From: Cristatella mucedo | Taxonomy: Eukaryota; Bryozoa; Phylactolaemata; Cristatellidae | NCBI GenBank assembly: GCA_009760855.2 | Contig: WPIO01000014.1 | Span: 6,903,501 to 6,967,500, forward strand | Length of the DNA: 64,000 bases | Reading direction: 5' to 3' | Part shown: positions 1-16,715 of the stretch, piece by piece | Layout of the letters: each line of letters begins with the position of its first letter | How positions within the stretch are numbered: the first letter of the stretch is position 1 | Notes under the pieces: model-generated | Told to the model about the DNA's origin: nothing | Seen by the model: the letters and a program-made list of their open reading frames with translations, nothing else | Databases searched by the model: none | Program-made: the position numbers and the translations under genes

Positions 1-2359
<2,359 letters not shown>

Positions 2360-4123
2360 CCTGATTCTCTGTGGTGGGGTTACATGGTGAGTGCCGAGCA
2401 AACCGATGCTGCGGGGAAACGCCGTTATGCCCAGGAGTCACTACTGCATTGGCGGGCGAGTCAGCATTCGAGTCTGCACAGCCACAGCGCAGCAGCTCAG
2501 CTAGCCGCGCAGGGGCAGCTGATTCAGACTGCTGTCGGCCAGGCCAGTCGAGCCTACGTGACAGCCAGAGGCAGTGCAAGAGCCTCCTGTACCTGTTGCT
2601 GCTAGGCAGACTCAGCTGCAGCTCTAATGAGTGAGCGCTTTATTTTGTATGAAGCCAACCTCAAAGAAAAAGCTAGGGGCTGGAGATGTGCCCCGTGAGT
2701 GAGCTCGGCGACCTCTGCCCAACAAAACCCGATGGTTGACATTGTTTGTTGGCATTGTTTTGAGGGATTGGAGATAGGCATCCGTGTAGACAGCTAGGCC
2801 GACAGACAGAGGAGGTGCAGGCAGGCTACAGGTCTGCTTAAATTAATCCTGGTCGCTTGCTAGGACAGCTTGCTGAGGCAGCCTCACTTGTTTGTCCTAC
2901 TTGCTGTCGGAGAGGTTGACCATGCTGCACTTTTTGTACTGCAGCAGCAGCAAGCTCTCAGCCTTGCGATGGGTCGCACGACACCGCCGACGGCTGCTAT
3001 ACAGATGAAGCTGCGGGGCCGCCTTCTTTTTCCGGGGTTTCGTGGATTTCGGTTGCGCAATATTTCGGTTGTCATCTCGTTTCCTTGGTGGTTCCACGCA
3101 GCAGCCGGTCGGTCGGTCAATTGCCACATGTCCCAGCAGCGCCCTCTTGCAGTTGCAGCCTCCGTCGGGCATGCCCCCTCCCCGAGGTTTCACTACAGCG
3201 GCAGCAGAGCGCTGCTGAGTGGCGCAGGGCAGCAGCAGCAGCAGCAGCCGGCAGGCGAGCGTGCAGGCGGCAGGTAGAGTGTTGCCCCATCGAGTGTCCA
3301 GTGTATGCTGTTGAGTCCTGGCCCGGCTTCGGACGATCGGTGCAGAGCTTCCGAAGTGCAGCTCCTTCCTTCAACGTATGACAGAAAGCGTGCACACCGA
3401 CTAGTAGAGGTCGATCGGCCTGCTGAGCCGCTAGCGACCGCCAGCAGGGCGCGCGCGGTTCGACTGCACTGCAGCAAGCAGCCAGATAAAGTGCTGTGCT
3501 TCTGGTGATTCGGTTTGGCTCACTCCCACCACCTTGCCTGGCCACCCTGGCGATACACGAAGGACTTCTGCAATGTGCAAAGCAGCTGAGGCTGTGACCT
3601 TTAGGGGGGGGTGAGGGCACCGGTAACCCGAGGGAAAAACACTAGCAGCAAACACCAGCGATAGGACCAGCAATAGCATCCGATGCCATCCGCTTGACAC
3701 GACTGAAATGTGTGAAAGGGAAGCATACTGTCCTGTCCTGTAGCACCACGCTCACGCTCTGTCGGTCGTCGGCACGTCCTCATGAATGCATGCTCGAATC
3801 GCTGCAGCTGCTAATGCCAAATCCTCAGACGCAACGTCGAGCCCCTGTCTGAGTTGCTTGCACTGCCTACTTTGCACGACACAGTCGAGAGAGAGAGAGA
3901 GAGCGCACCGAGAGCGAGGCACTCGAGCTCTCGCTGAGAGCTCTGGCGACGCTTTCTCGAGCTCTCGAGTGCTCTCTCTGGATGCCATGCGTGGCAGCCA
4001 CCGCCCTACGCAGCAGGTCCCTTCAAGCCGCTGTCTCATTGGCCAATCCGTTGCTGCACCGTGCAGTATTCGCTCTCGGCTGTCGCCACGACGACGGGTG
4101 GACGCACGGCCGGCTGACTGCTG

Positions 4124-4172
4124 CATTCCGTCTAGACAAGCAGCTAGACGGAATGTCCAGCTGCTTGTCTAG
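4124..4172. repeat. Two overlapping inverted repeats
   Basis: CATTCCGTCTAG (4124-4135) pairs with its complement at 4144-4155 with an 8-nt loop. CTAGACAAGCAGCT (4132-4145) pairs with its complement at 4159-4172 with a 13-nt loop. The left arm of the second repeat overlaps both arms of the first, so only one hairpin can form at a time. Function unknown. Confidence 0.85.
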
Positions 4173-4689
4173 CTGCAGTGCCGTCGAGGAGGAGCGGCCG
4201 TGCGAGTCGGCCGTTGGCTAGCAGCGCTGCCTGCCACAGCCGTGCAAAGCTCCAGCACCTCCAGCTCCTCTGCTTCCCGTGCTTCCTGCGCTGCCTGGCG
4301 TCGCTGCCCGTCACTCTGCATGCGCCTTCTCACTTGCGAAAATTAGGCAGCCCGTCCGACTTTCCTGCAACACGATGCCGATTCCTGCCGACTCCTGCTG
4401 GCTGAATTATGTAGAGCCGCTAAAGCCGGAGATGACTCTATGGGTGACACCAAATCTCTGTCAAAGTAGACGATGCTTCTACTTTATCGGCCGAATCTGC
4501 ACATTCATGTGGCTCATTGGATGAGAGTGCCTTTAGCGAAAATGGCAACCTGGCAACCAAGGGAGGAGCCAGCCCCTTTATAGATGTACAGACTCGCTAA
4601 GCTTAAATCCAGTTTTGTTATTACACACCTTTATTAAGCTCCCGAAACTGGAGACCAATGATCAGGCATCAGCAGCTGCTCTGGTTTAG

Positions 4690-4840
4690 CCCACTGGCCA
4701 TGTGCTCGCCTCATCATGGTCAAGGTGGATGTTTTTGATGACCGAGGTCGTTGGCTCGAGCCTCATAGCATTGGTAAAGCACCTGAATGGAGATTATGTT
4801 CCCCAGTGGTGCTCTATACACGAATTATATTTTAATTTAT
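4690..4840 (+). mobile_element. tRNA-headed SINE with LINE-like tail (family B), degraded
   Basis: A box-B-like block (GGCTCGAGCCTCA, about 4752-4764) is followed by a tail, AAAGCACCTGAATGGAGATTA then GGTGCTCTATACA and an AT-rich end. The same tail layout occurs at 31.2 and 40.4 kb. The head is eroded, so the 5' limit is approximate. Confidence 0.6.
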
Positions 4841-6029
4841 TTAATTGGGCCATGAAGGTGGCTGACCACTGCAAATTAAGCAGTTGCTGGAATTTGTGGG
4901 GTTTCCAGGTCTATCTATACCTATATTAAAAGCTAGGTTTTTTAGTTGGTCTGCTGGTATGTTTGTCTTCCCTTGATGCTTATTATCCTGTGTTTTATAT
5001 TTATAGTATATACATTGCATGATAGCTATAGTGAATGTCAAAAAATGGTGAAGGGGAGATAATTTTCCATTCGGCATATATAGCTGCAGCATTCACAATA
5101 ATTTTTAAAATAAAGACTGAAATGCTAGAACACTTTGCCTGACTATAAGCTTAAAAGGGCTGTTCAAAGGGTGGCTATCGCTTTCTAGTAGCTTGAGCTC
5201 TCTCTTTGCTGTGGTCTGAAGTGACGACTGGCCGTGCTTCAGCTTGGACCAACTGAGTTGGCAAATTGGAAAGCTGCCTGAGTGAGTGCGTCCATGCGTG
5301 CTCAGCAGCAAGAACAGCAGACAGTCAGACCTGCCTTCCAAGGCAAAGTTACTCAGTTTTTCTCTTGATTTTTCACGAATGATAGCTTTTATAAACATAT
5401 GCGCTAGGCCCCTCCTTCCAGGAATCGGCAGGTTTGAATCAGTGAGTCGGCCATGTGGCTGCCTCAGCTTAATGTAGACAAGATCGAATGTCGTGGACAC
5501 ACATTCCAGCAGCAGCCTCCTGTGAGTGGCTGCTACCTGCCGATTGCTTATATGGCGGTTGTGCAGACCGGATGCACAATCCTGATTCCTGCTATCGACC
5601 CATGATGCACAAGCCAACAGACATGGTGCACGTGTGAAAATGCATGTACCACGGTAAACCAATCAAACAGACTGCAGACAATACTATCTGTACTAATTAC
5701 AGCAAGAAAATCTGTCCTTCCGACATGCAGGAAGATAGCCGACTTTAGTAGCTTGGCAAAATGGCGCAGCGTTGTCTCCAATGATCATACTATGAGTACT
5801 TCTACTATGGATCAGCGAAGTGAGTCCACAGGCAGTGAGCTCTTGCACTCTATTCATGCCCCACCCCTCTTTCCCAATCACAATTTGCAATTGAATAGCA
5901 ATTGCTATGTTACCAAGTCTGTTTAGCAAAAGCCTACACTTGATCCGTTGTAAAGGCAGTCAACTGCATGGTCTCAGGCATGCCGATTGGCAATAATGCA
6001 AGGCTAAGAAACTAGCATAAAGACCGTTG

Positions 6030-6360
6030 GCAACAGAAGCTTTAGCTCTGCAGGTCCTAGACTGTGGAACTCGCTTCCACAATTCTTACACAACGACATC
6101 TGCTCTCCTGATGCCGACTATAGGTCATCCTTTTCAGCAGTCCTGAGCTGGTACTTCCATGCTACTCACTACCTCAACTGCTCTCCTGAATCTGCTATGC
6201 TTCCCATTTTCTCTTTGTTGTGTGAGATAAAGTCTGTTGGCTACCGAATGCGTACCAAAAGCCGCTTAGGCTGTGAGTGCGCTATACAAAACTCTCCTTT
6301 GTAACACCCATGTAGTCTTTATGGCTTTGTGTAGTTACAGACGGAGATACATTATACTAC
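6030..6360 (+). mobile_element. LINE fragment, C-terminal end and 3' UTR
   Basis: Translated in one frame, the first part reads as the typical end of a CR1/L2-like (Jockey-group) ORF2: AGPRLWNSLP-type residues, then a charged segment. The 3' part, from about 6270 (CCGCTTAGGCTGTGAGTG) to the GACGGAGATACATTA end, is repeated almost word for word at 19.12-19.23 kb. The element is truncated at its 5' side, as is usual for LINEs, and cannot be active. Confidence 0.75.
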
Positions 6361-6740
6361 ATAGCCGGCGCCCTGTTGCTTTCATGTCCAAGTACCTCCA
6401 AAAACGAACCATGCATTCGCTTTCAAGATGCTGAAAATGGTTCAATCCATGATTTTTAAATGAGTTTCGAGGGTAGAACAGGCTTTCTCTTATTATTGTT
6501 TGTTTTATGCAATGTGAAGCCAGTGTGACAGGCATTCGATTAATTGGGCTCATTCTTGCTGCGTGCTTCCTTCTAATCGTTCATAGTCGATTGCCTGCTC
6601 TACTCACAAACTAGGGGCCGTGCTGCTGACACTTTGGCCCTCCAGGGAAATAGCCGAGCTCCATACACGCAGGCGACTTGGGCATTGCAAAAGCTTCGAG
6701 CTGCCTCTTGACTGCATGCCAGGTAAAAGAAAATAATCTT

Positions 6741-6893
6741 GGCTTATCTAACAGCCTCATTTGTACAGTGGCAGAAGAGCCTTATCGCCACTGCTTGCAG
6801 TTGGCAATAAAGAGCCATCCAACTGCAGCATTCTAACCCACGTGACCTCGGTCGTGAAGAGCGAGCACCTTACCTCCGGGCTATCACGGCCAA
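6741..6893 (-). mobile_element. tRNA-derived SINE, family A, copy 1
   Basis: Read on the minus strand this has the family layout: a tRNA-like head with an eroded box B, a central block around TTGCCAACTGCAAGCAGTGG, the 'ggctcttctg' region, and the GGCTGTTAGATAAG 3' end. It matches copies at 10.4, 19.8, 36.7, 58.5 and 60.0 kb. Not a functional tRNA gene. Confidence 0.75.
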
Positions 6894-7019
6894 GACTCGA
6901 CCACCTGCTCGCATCATAATGCTGGCTGAAGCCATACAAGCGAAGAACAGCAGAGCATGAAGCTGCGCGCCTGGTTTGCAGTAGTACTTGCAATAATATT
7001 TAATACTTAAATAATTTGC

Positions 7020-7090
7020 AATACTACTAATAATGCACGTGTCTAGCGACCTCGGAGAACTGTGTCTCTTTCAAGGCACTTTACATATGC
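7020..7090 (-). repeat. Solo LINE-type 3' tail
   Basis: On the minus strand: ATATGTAAAGTGCCTTGAAAGAG, then ACACAGTTCTCCGAGG, then an AT-rich (ATT)n-like end. This is the 3'-tail motif found in at least 15 places in the window. No coding part is attached that I can recognise. Confidence 0.65.
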
Positions 7091-7095
7091 TCAGA

Positions 7096-8464
<1,369 letters not shown>

Positions 8465-8639
8465 AGCTCTAGCTTTATAATAATTATATAAAAGCAATGC
8501 AAGCAAACCAATGACAATTCGATTGGACCAGCAAATGGTGTGAAGAACACGTGCATTTTTAGCTTCTTTTTAGATATCCAAATCAAGGGATAGTGTGAAG
8601 TCAGTCGTTCAGTGAATTTCAGGCTTGTGCATATGAACA

Positions 8640-8930
8640 CAAGAGGATACGAGCATACTAACTAAAGGCACGGCCTTCCCAAGGATTGAGATTGGTTCGA
8701 GGCACAGCTAATCGAATTGAGTCAATGGTGCAGCTGATACGATACCTGGCCTGATTGGGAAGTAGTTGTGATAGATAAGCTGAAGCAAGAGAATGAAGGG
8801 GCCTAAAAGTAAGTGAAGGAAACCTGAAGTCGATGAACTGCTCAATGGGCACTCCAGTACAGACCGGCAAAAGGTGGCATAATCCGGTAATTGTGATGCT
8901 TACGAGAGACAAGCTTTTTTACATAGGTCA
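8640..8930 (-). mobile_element. LINE fragment, reverse-transcriptase C-terminal region
   Basis: Minus-strand translation, with frame changes, gives the familiar end of a CR1/L2-like ORF2: a segment like IDFRFPSLTFRPLHSLASAY, then LLPNQARYR, then LAVPRTNL. It parallels the better preserved copy at 18.6-19.0 kb (LSLTFRSLHSLAPA, LLNQARHR, LAIPRTNL). Truncated and decayed. Confidence 0.85.
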
Positions 8931-9000
8931 GGTCTCATTCTCTATCTATTAGCTATTGATATACCTACCTATTTGTCTGTCTATGCATAAACATAAATGT

Positions 9001-9047
9001 ATATATATATATATATATATATTTGTTCATGCATGTGTGTGTGTGTT

Positions 9048-9144
<97 letters not shown>
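9001..9144. repeat. (AT)n and (GT)n compound microsatellite
   Basis: Pure AT runs at about 9001-9022. After a short unique bridge, GT repeats run from about 9034 to 9144 with one interruption near 9047-9051. Open frames through it (Val-Cys, Thr-His) are artefacts. Confidence 0.97.
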
Positions 9145-9146
<2 letters not shown>

Positions 9147-9398
9147 GCGCACACAGGCACGCAGATGTACAGCATCTATACCCAACAATCTTGATCTCTA
9201 ACAATCTCTCTATCCCCTTCCCCCTTCGAAGTTTAAGGCTGCTTGTAAACAGAAAAATTTTCCAGGATTTAAACTCATGCAATGCAGCAGCCTCGCTGGA
9301 CAGCTTGCTTGGCTGATGGCTGCAGATCAGGTGCAGCCCTTGACAGGAGCCATCTTCATAGTAGCAGTATAAACCTGTTGCAGCAGCACTGCAGCAAA

Positions 9399-9594
9399 TT
9401 GCTGCTGCTGCTTTTGCTACTGCTGCTGCTGCTGCTTTTGCTACTGCTGCAGCTGCTGCTTTTGCTGCTGCTGCTTTTGCAGCTGCTGCTTTTGCTGCTG
9501 CTTTTGCTGCTGCTGCTGTTGCTGCTGTTGCTGCTGCTGTTGCTGCTGCTACTTCTGCTGCTGCTGCTGTTGTTGCTGCTGCTGCTTTTGCTGC

Positions 9595-9629
<35 letters not shown>

Positions 9630-9683
9630 TTGCTGCTGCTTTTGCTGCTGCTGCTTTTGCTGCTGCTGCTGCTACTGCTGCTG
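9399..9683. repeat. Imperfect (CTG)n array with TTG/TTT variants
   Basis: About 285 nt built of CTG units with frequent TTG, CTT and CTA variants in a patchy order. The frame stays open on both strands (poly-Leu on plus, Ala/Lys-rich on minus), but this follows from the repeat. No splice-bounded coding context is evident, so I treat it as a decayed trinucleotide repeat, not a gene. Confidence 0.9.
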
Positions 9684-11123
9684 TTCGTCCTGCTGGCACC
9701 AGCATTCTCTCTGAAGGATTCATTAGTACCCTTAGCCTCCCCAGACTAGCATTTCGTGTCCAAGAGCATCCAGCCAGCTGCAGGGGCTAGCCAGTGTTCA
9801 TGTTTGGCTAGCTGTACAGGCCAAGCAAGAGCCTTCTGGGATAGCAAGTGAGGCTGCCTCTATAGTTCCTTGGCAACACCGAAGAGCTGACCTGCGGCCC
9901 TACTAGTCTCTGCTCTGGCTCGTGAACACTAATATCGAGCAGCTAGAAGTGTGCAGATGCCCCTGATGCTCTCATATGACTGGCTGCCTGCAAGTGCGAG
10001 GCTGTCAATGATAGGCTCCTTCTTTACTGACAGCAGGGTACTGCCCTTGGAACACTTAGCGATCCGAGTGCAGGGGCTGTGCCTGCAAATGGCAAATCGG
10101 TCTTATTCCCAGCTGGCCACAGCAGCTGTCATAGTCCAAAACACACCCGCTCCTTCTTACACAGCCCAGCAGAGTCTTTGCTCAGTCCAATCCTCACGGT
10201 CCCATCCAATCAACCTGTCTGAAGCTAGAAGAACTAGGTTTAATTTTTGTTGATAGCTCTAATGGTTCCTTTTTTCTAGACCCGAGTACTGCCCATTTTT
10301 GTTCAGCAGAAGGGCAGCCAGTGATCAATGCTGTTATTGACAGCATGTTTTTCTATCGGTCGAGATCCAGAGAGCAAGAGTTATAGACAAATAAATAAAT
10401 ACTAGCTGATTTAATAGCCTCTTTGTATAGCAGCAGGAGAGCCTTTACGGCTATCACCGCCTCTTACAGTGGTGATAAAAGGATCACCCACTGCAGGATT
10501 CGAACCGACAGCATCGGAACCGAGGTCATGAAAAGCAACCGCCTTACCTATTGTGCCTTCACGGCTCACCAACAAGGCTTGGTGGCCTGCTAGTGCTCCC
10601 ACCAGAAGTGTCATGAGCAGATACAGATAGTGGCGGTGAAGTACTATTTTTAGCGATTTTGGACCTGTCCACCATAGAAACTGCTAATGGAGGTGCCACC
10701 AATGGCACCTGGTTTGTCGCCTGACAGTGGCAGATGCGGTGACAAGTTTCGAATGGCTTCTGAACTACCTGGTGATGAGATTGCTGACCTTTAAAGGAGC
10801 AGCCGGAGCTATATAAAGCACTTGCAAGAGCATTACCCAAGCTCAAAATAAAGTTCAAGGCTGCCAACCTGTACAGGATGATTAGATGCTGGAGCAAATC
10901 AGCTAGCTCTCCCATTAGTCCTCAAGCTTCTGCTCCTACCCTCCCAGCTTCACGGGGGAGGGGTCTGGCATTACCATTGGCACCTGCATAATCTAAAATT
11001 GAAAATCCACGCAGTCTCTAGCCCCATAGGAGAGGCATTCATTCAGACACACTTCCACTCTCTCACTTCTCTCACCTCTCTTTCTGCCCACCTGCCCGCC
11101 CGCCTGCCTGCCCACCTGCCCAC
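9684..11123. other. No gene seen apart from one SINE
   Basis: Apart from the SINE at 10401-10569 I find nothing recognisable. A minus-strand open frame at 10559-10915 has a Leu/Ala-rich start but matches no family I know and overlaps the SINE edge, so it is not called. Confidence 0.45.
10401..10569 (-). mobile_element. tRNA-derived SINE, family A, copy 2
   Basis: Minus strand: a head beginning GGTGAGCCGTGAAGGCAC, box B as GGTTCGAATCCTGCAG, then GTGGGTGATCC, a central hairpin block, GTGATAGCCGTAAAGGCTCT, and a 3' end of GGCTATTAAATCAGCTAG. All blocks are collinear with copies at 19.8 and 36.7 kb. The tRNA-like promoter boxes imply RNA polymerase III origin. Confidence 0.88.
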
Positions 11124-11124
11124 C

Positions 11125-11163
<39 letters not shown>

Positions 11164-11211
11164 GTCTCTCTCTGTGTCTCTCTCTCTCTCTCTCTCTCTC
11201 TGTCTTTCTCT

Positions 11212-11294
<83 letters not shown>
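11124..11294. repeat. (CTGT)n inside (CT)n compound microsatellite
   Basis: Seven CTGT units (about 11124-11151) pass into CT repeats with several GT interruptions, and then into pure CT to 11294. The same CT/CTGT compound occurs at 41.1 kb, and CTGT alone at 34.56 kb. Confidence 0.96.
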
Positions 11295-12624
<1,330 letters not shown>

Positions 12625-15600
12625 GGTCAACTTACTCAATATAACGACACCGCCTACTCTGGTCTGACACCCACTGGCCATACAGTTCTTGGACTGACAT
12701 TATTCACATAATTACTCATCCTATGGTGACTTTTCCTGCAGGCTATTTACTGCTAAAACCAGACACCGGTGGAGACATCAACTAGGCCACGGCTCCAGAG
12801 ATGCTGCATGCTGTAGATAGGCTTGCGCTTATGCGCTTGTGCAGCTTTCATTCAGCTCACTTCTCTACTCCTCTACTGTGGCAGTCTGCTGTTTCACCGA
12901 AGGCTAGCTTGATGGGACAGTAAAGCCTCCCACATCCAATCGAAGGCAACTGCCAGCCCAGGCTGCAGCACTCAAGTGAGGCTCGTCCGATCGTTAAAAA
13001 GACAGCTAATGGCCACGCCATCGCCCCACGGTTGCCGAAGGCTGCTTGCTTGCTAGCCGATCGGCTGCAGGCTGCTGGGAACAGGCACGTGCTGTGAACC
13101 TTCCGTGGCTAACACACTGCGTCCATTATGCACAAGCCATTATGCTCTCAAAAGGCTAGGGCCAGCAGTGGGGCACAGGGTTATCCAAGCATGGCCTTCC
13201 ATTCGGCCTGCAGGGCGAGTGCTCCCAAGCTGCTCGCAGTCTGACGCCACACTGATGCAGCCTCTCGCTCTTCTGCTTCCATCTGCTGCCACGATCTCTA
13301 ACCAGAGTGCAAGTATAAGCAACGTCATCCTGGAAACGCTTCGCCTAGGCTCGCGATCGCTTTTGCTGCATGCACGCCCACGGATCCTGCATTTCTTGCA
13401 TCTGCCGATCTGCTGCTACCCGTCTGGTCCTAAATGTGTGTGTCACAAACACCTTTCAGGGCTGACTGCTTCTGTCTGTGCGCCGATTTGCGCTCCGGGA
13501 CTTGAACGCAAGTGACATGCAATTAGTACAGTACTAGAGGGCAGCTCTGAGCGACCGAGTAGAGATATCATTTAGGAAAAGATGCTGTTCAGACCAGGTT
13601 AAGCTCAACTTTGCACAACGCTGTGCAACTGAGCCTGCTGTTGTGGACAGCGCCGCCAAGCGAGCAGCAGCAACGACCCCCGTCCAGTGCAAAGGCTGCA
13701 GCAGAGTCCTCTTTGCAGGAGTGGTGGTGGTGAGCATTTTAGACACTGCAAAGGACAAGGCCGACTTCGTGCTGTTCTTGGACGCAGCCACCATGACAGA
13801 GCTGGCACGAGCCAGCATGCCTGGCGACGCCCATTTCATTCCCTGGGCTGAGCACGGAGTCGTGGTGCCTCCTCAACAGCCCGAGTGAGCCCAATGCCCA
13901 ATCCTCGGATCGTGGCAGAGTGGCCCGCCGCCGCTCAGCCCCCTGCTCAGCCCCCTTTCCTCGATTGCTGTGATGAATGACCAAAGATGCCGAACAAAGT
14001 GGAAATTCGCAATTGACCACTCAAAAGAGAACAATAAATGATGCACAGCTAGCGATGCACCTTATCTTCTACAGCTTGGCCTCACTCTTCAGGCTTGCGA
14101 GGTGTTCGCCTGCTTGCAGCCCAGCTTGCAGCCCTGCATGCAGACTGCATTTGCATATTTGCTCATGCCTATACAAACCTCGGCAGCCCAGTAGACGATG
14201 ATCGTCGTGCCAGCTGCCTCGGCAAATCGAGAAACGCAATGGCTCTCCTTTGAACCACCTAGAATCACTCTTGAACTGCCCAAAAGTGGAAAATAAGTGG
14301 CCAGCAAGATTCTAAACAGTGGTGAATTCGAGGCTCTGGCGTCGGCACTGAGAACTTTCATTGGTGACTAGAGACTAATTATATCATAATCAGATGGTTC
14401 CTATGCTGTTGTAGTACGGGAGATTCAACATCAACTTTGATTTTGCTCCACTAATGCTGCCACGCAGGCCTTTGCAAGGCAATGAAACGTCGCAATATGT
14501 CCCAACTAAAAAAAAGAATCGTTTGAACAGGTGAAAAACGAATCGAGATCTGACAACAGAGCGCCGAGAGTCTGGTTTGATTAAAAATTGACACACGAGA
14601 TTCGATTGAATGGAGCCAGTAGAAAAAGACTGAGAGACTAGAGCTTTGTGGCCGATTAGTTCGGTCTGACTAAGTTTGAGTCACGAGGCCTGAGCTACAA
14701 GTCTTTTATGCCAGATTTCACTTGCCAATGATTCTACTTGCCAGTGAGCCACATGTAAGTCAGGATCTATCGTTGAGACCGTATCTATAGTATTACTGAC
14801 ACATGATAGCTCGGCTTCGGTACTTGTCGTCTGAAATCTCCCTTCGACAGCAGGATGATGCATTTGATCTCGTGCAAAGCCAACCTTTGAGGGAGAGAGA
14901 CCCTAGGAATCTCTTGTAATCGTCCCAATGAATATCTTTCAATCACCTTACTTTTGGTGCAAGGATGCCATCAGCCTGATGAGAACACCTTGGCAAACGA
15001 ATCCTGTGGAGCCATGTGGAGCTGCAGGTCAAAATCTTCAATAGGAAAGGATAAGCAAAGCATAGGAATTGAAAAAAGAACTAATAAATTTTTCAGCACG
15101 GCTAGTTAATAGCTGAGACTTTCGTGCAATAAATCAAAGCTAACTTCCACAGTGTTGGCCATAGGATTGACCCAGTCTCACATCTGAACAAAGCTCACTG
15201 ATTGACAAGGTTTCTGTGGTTTTAGGTGGCAGCCTAGCACAAAGGCCATTGCTTAAGCACTACCAAAGTGTGGTAGATAGTAATGGCAACTATACCGGGT
15301 ACCTTCAGTTTCGATTGAGCTCCTGTTTGTGTACTACCAGAGAGACACTGGATGTGAGTCTTAGGCGATCTTACAGCCATTATGGCCTCCGATGGCAGGT
15401 ACACTTTATTGGTAACACAAAGTAACTCTAACCTTCTTTACTTGTCCAGCAACTGAGAATATGAATGCTTTATCAAATCTATTTCTGAAGATGAATTTAT
15501 CCATCTTCCCAATACATGGTAAACTTACATTACTCTAAACAGTATCTAATTGCCCGTGCCGATGTTCGGGAATATTGCATTGATATCGTACAATATCCAT

Positions 15601-16329
15601 TCATGTGAAAGATATCAAATTTTAAGCAAAGAATTTGGCTCATCAAAGTTGGAGCAAAATAAAAAATTACAACCAGCCGATCTGGGAGGCATCACCAGGT
15701 ACTACAGGAGAGTTATAGTATAAGAATACTTGACTATTATTTGCAATTCCATTAACACGATTGTACGGATGGTCAGCCTAAATAGCTTTCATTTGTAAAT
15801 GTTGTACGGTCCATGAAACAATCAGCCATGTTTAGATCGATTCCCCGGGATCTTGAATGCCCTGACAGAGTGGCAATTGTTGCTTGGAAAGAACGTTTAC
15901 ACAAGGGTCGCTGAGAGATTTGTAAGTAGGCCGATGCCCATACACTTTTGCTGTTCATTAAATGAAAACCTTGCCTTAAGCACTTGAGTCTGCCATCAAC
16001 CAAGATACGAAATTGAACTTACAGTATGTGAATACAGCATCCAACAGTTGATCAAGTGGACAAGCACGAGACTTCCCGAGCTCCCGGTGCACCTGTTCAC
16101 AGTACATTAACCATGCCTACCATCTTTAATGGGCAGCACGGGCTGATTCGAGACAAGGTGTCCCTTACGGGTTTTATCGCCGAATAGCTATGCTGTAAGT
16201 AGCTTCGAAGCAAGCTGGCTCTAAAGCTTCGGCTGGTCCACTTCGAGTTTGTTTCGACCCGAACCGGCACCACGTCAACCAGCGCATTGAAGGCTTTGAA
16301 GGCTTTGACACTCACTTCCCCTTGCTCTC
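12625..16329. other. No supported gene; one weak exon candidate
   Basis: The only coding-like spot is an open frame at 13643-13888 (+) that contains CxxC in a VQCKGCSRVLFA context; it is discussed as a finding and not called. From 14.4 to 16.3 kb the sequence is AT-rich and shows no recognisable domain. Confidence 0.45.
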
Positions 16330-16715
16330 TTTCTACAGCCCACTTATCCGAACCGACCTCCTAAGCCAGCTAGGGATGTGTTCTTCTGACTCAAATCGCT
16401 TAGCTGTGCCTCAAACAAACCTCAAATCCTTTGGAGGTCGTGCCATAAGTTCGCATGCTCTCAAAGCCTGAAACTCAGTCCTTACTGATGTCACGATATC
16501 CCCTGACTTGGAGACATTTAAAAAGAAGCTAAAAACGCCCCAGTTTCTCAGAGCATTTGCCTGGTCCATATGAAGTGTCCATGAAGGGCTTGCTTAAGAT
16601 TGCTGGCACTTCCCGTGCTATGAAATAACAATAATGTCGACAGGCTTTCTTTACAGCATATTTAAAGCTCCCAGAAATAGATTTAAATCTCTGAGGGCAC
16701 TATGCAAATTACAAG
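16330..16715 (+). mobile_element. LINE fragment with 3' tail
   Basis: Translation gives the ORF2 end: SNRLAVPQTNLKSFGGRA, a tryptophan-loss variant of the A-x-x-x-WNSL block, then SPDLETFKKKLKTPQFLRAF. The 3' tail follows at about 16660-16710 (TTTAAAGCTCCCAGAAATAG then CTCTGAGGGCACTATGCAAA). Frameshifts and stops make it a dead copy. Confidence 0.85.

Noticed and set aside
8965-9723. 252-codon minus frame, Ala-rich then Thr-His
   Set aside because: It merely threads the CTG and GT repeats; no gene structure around it.
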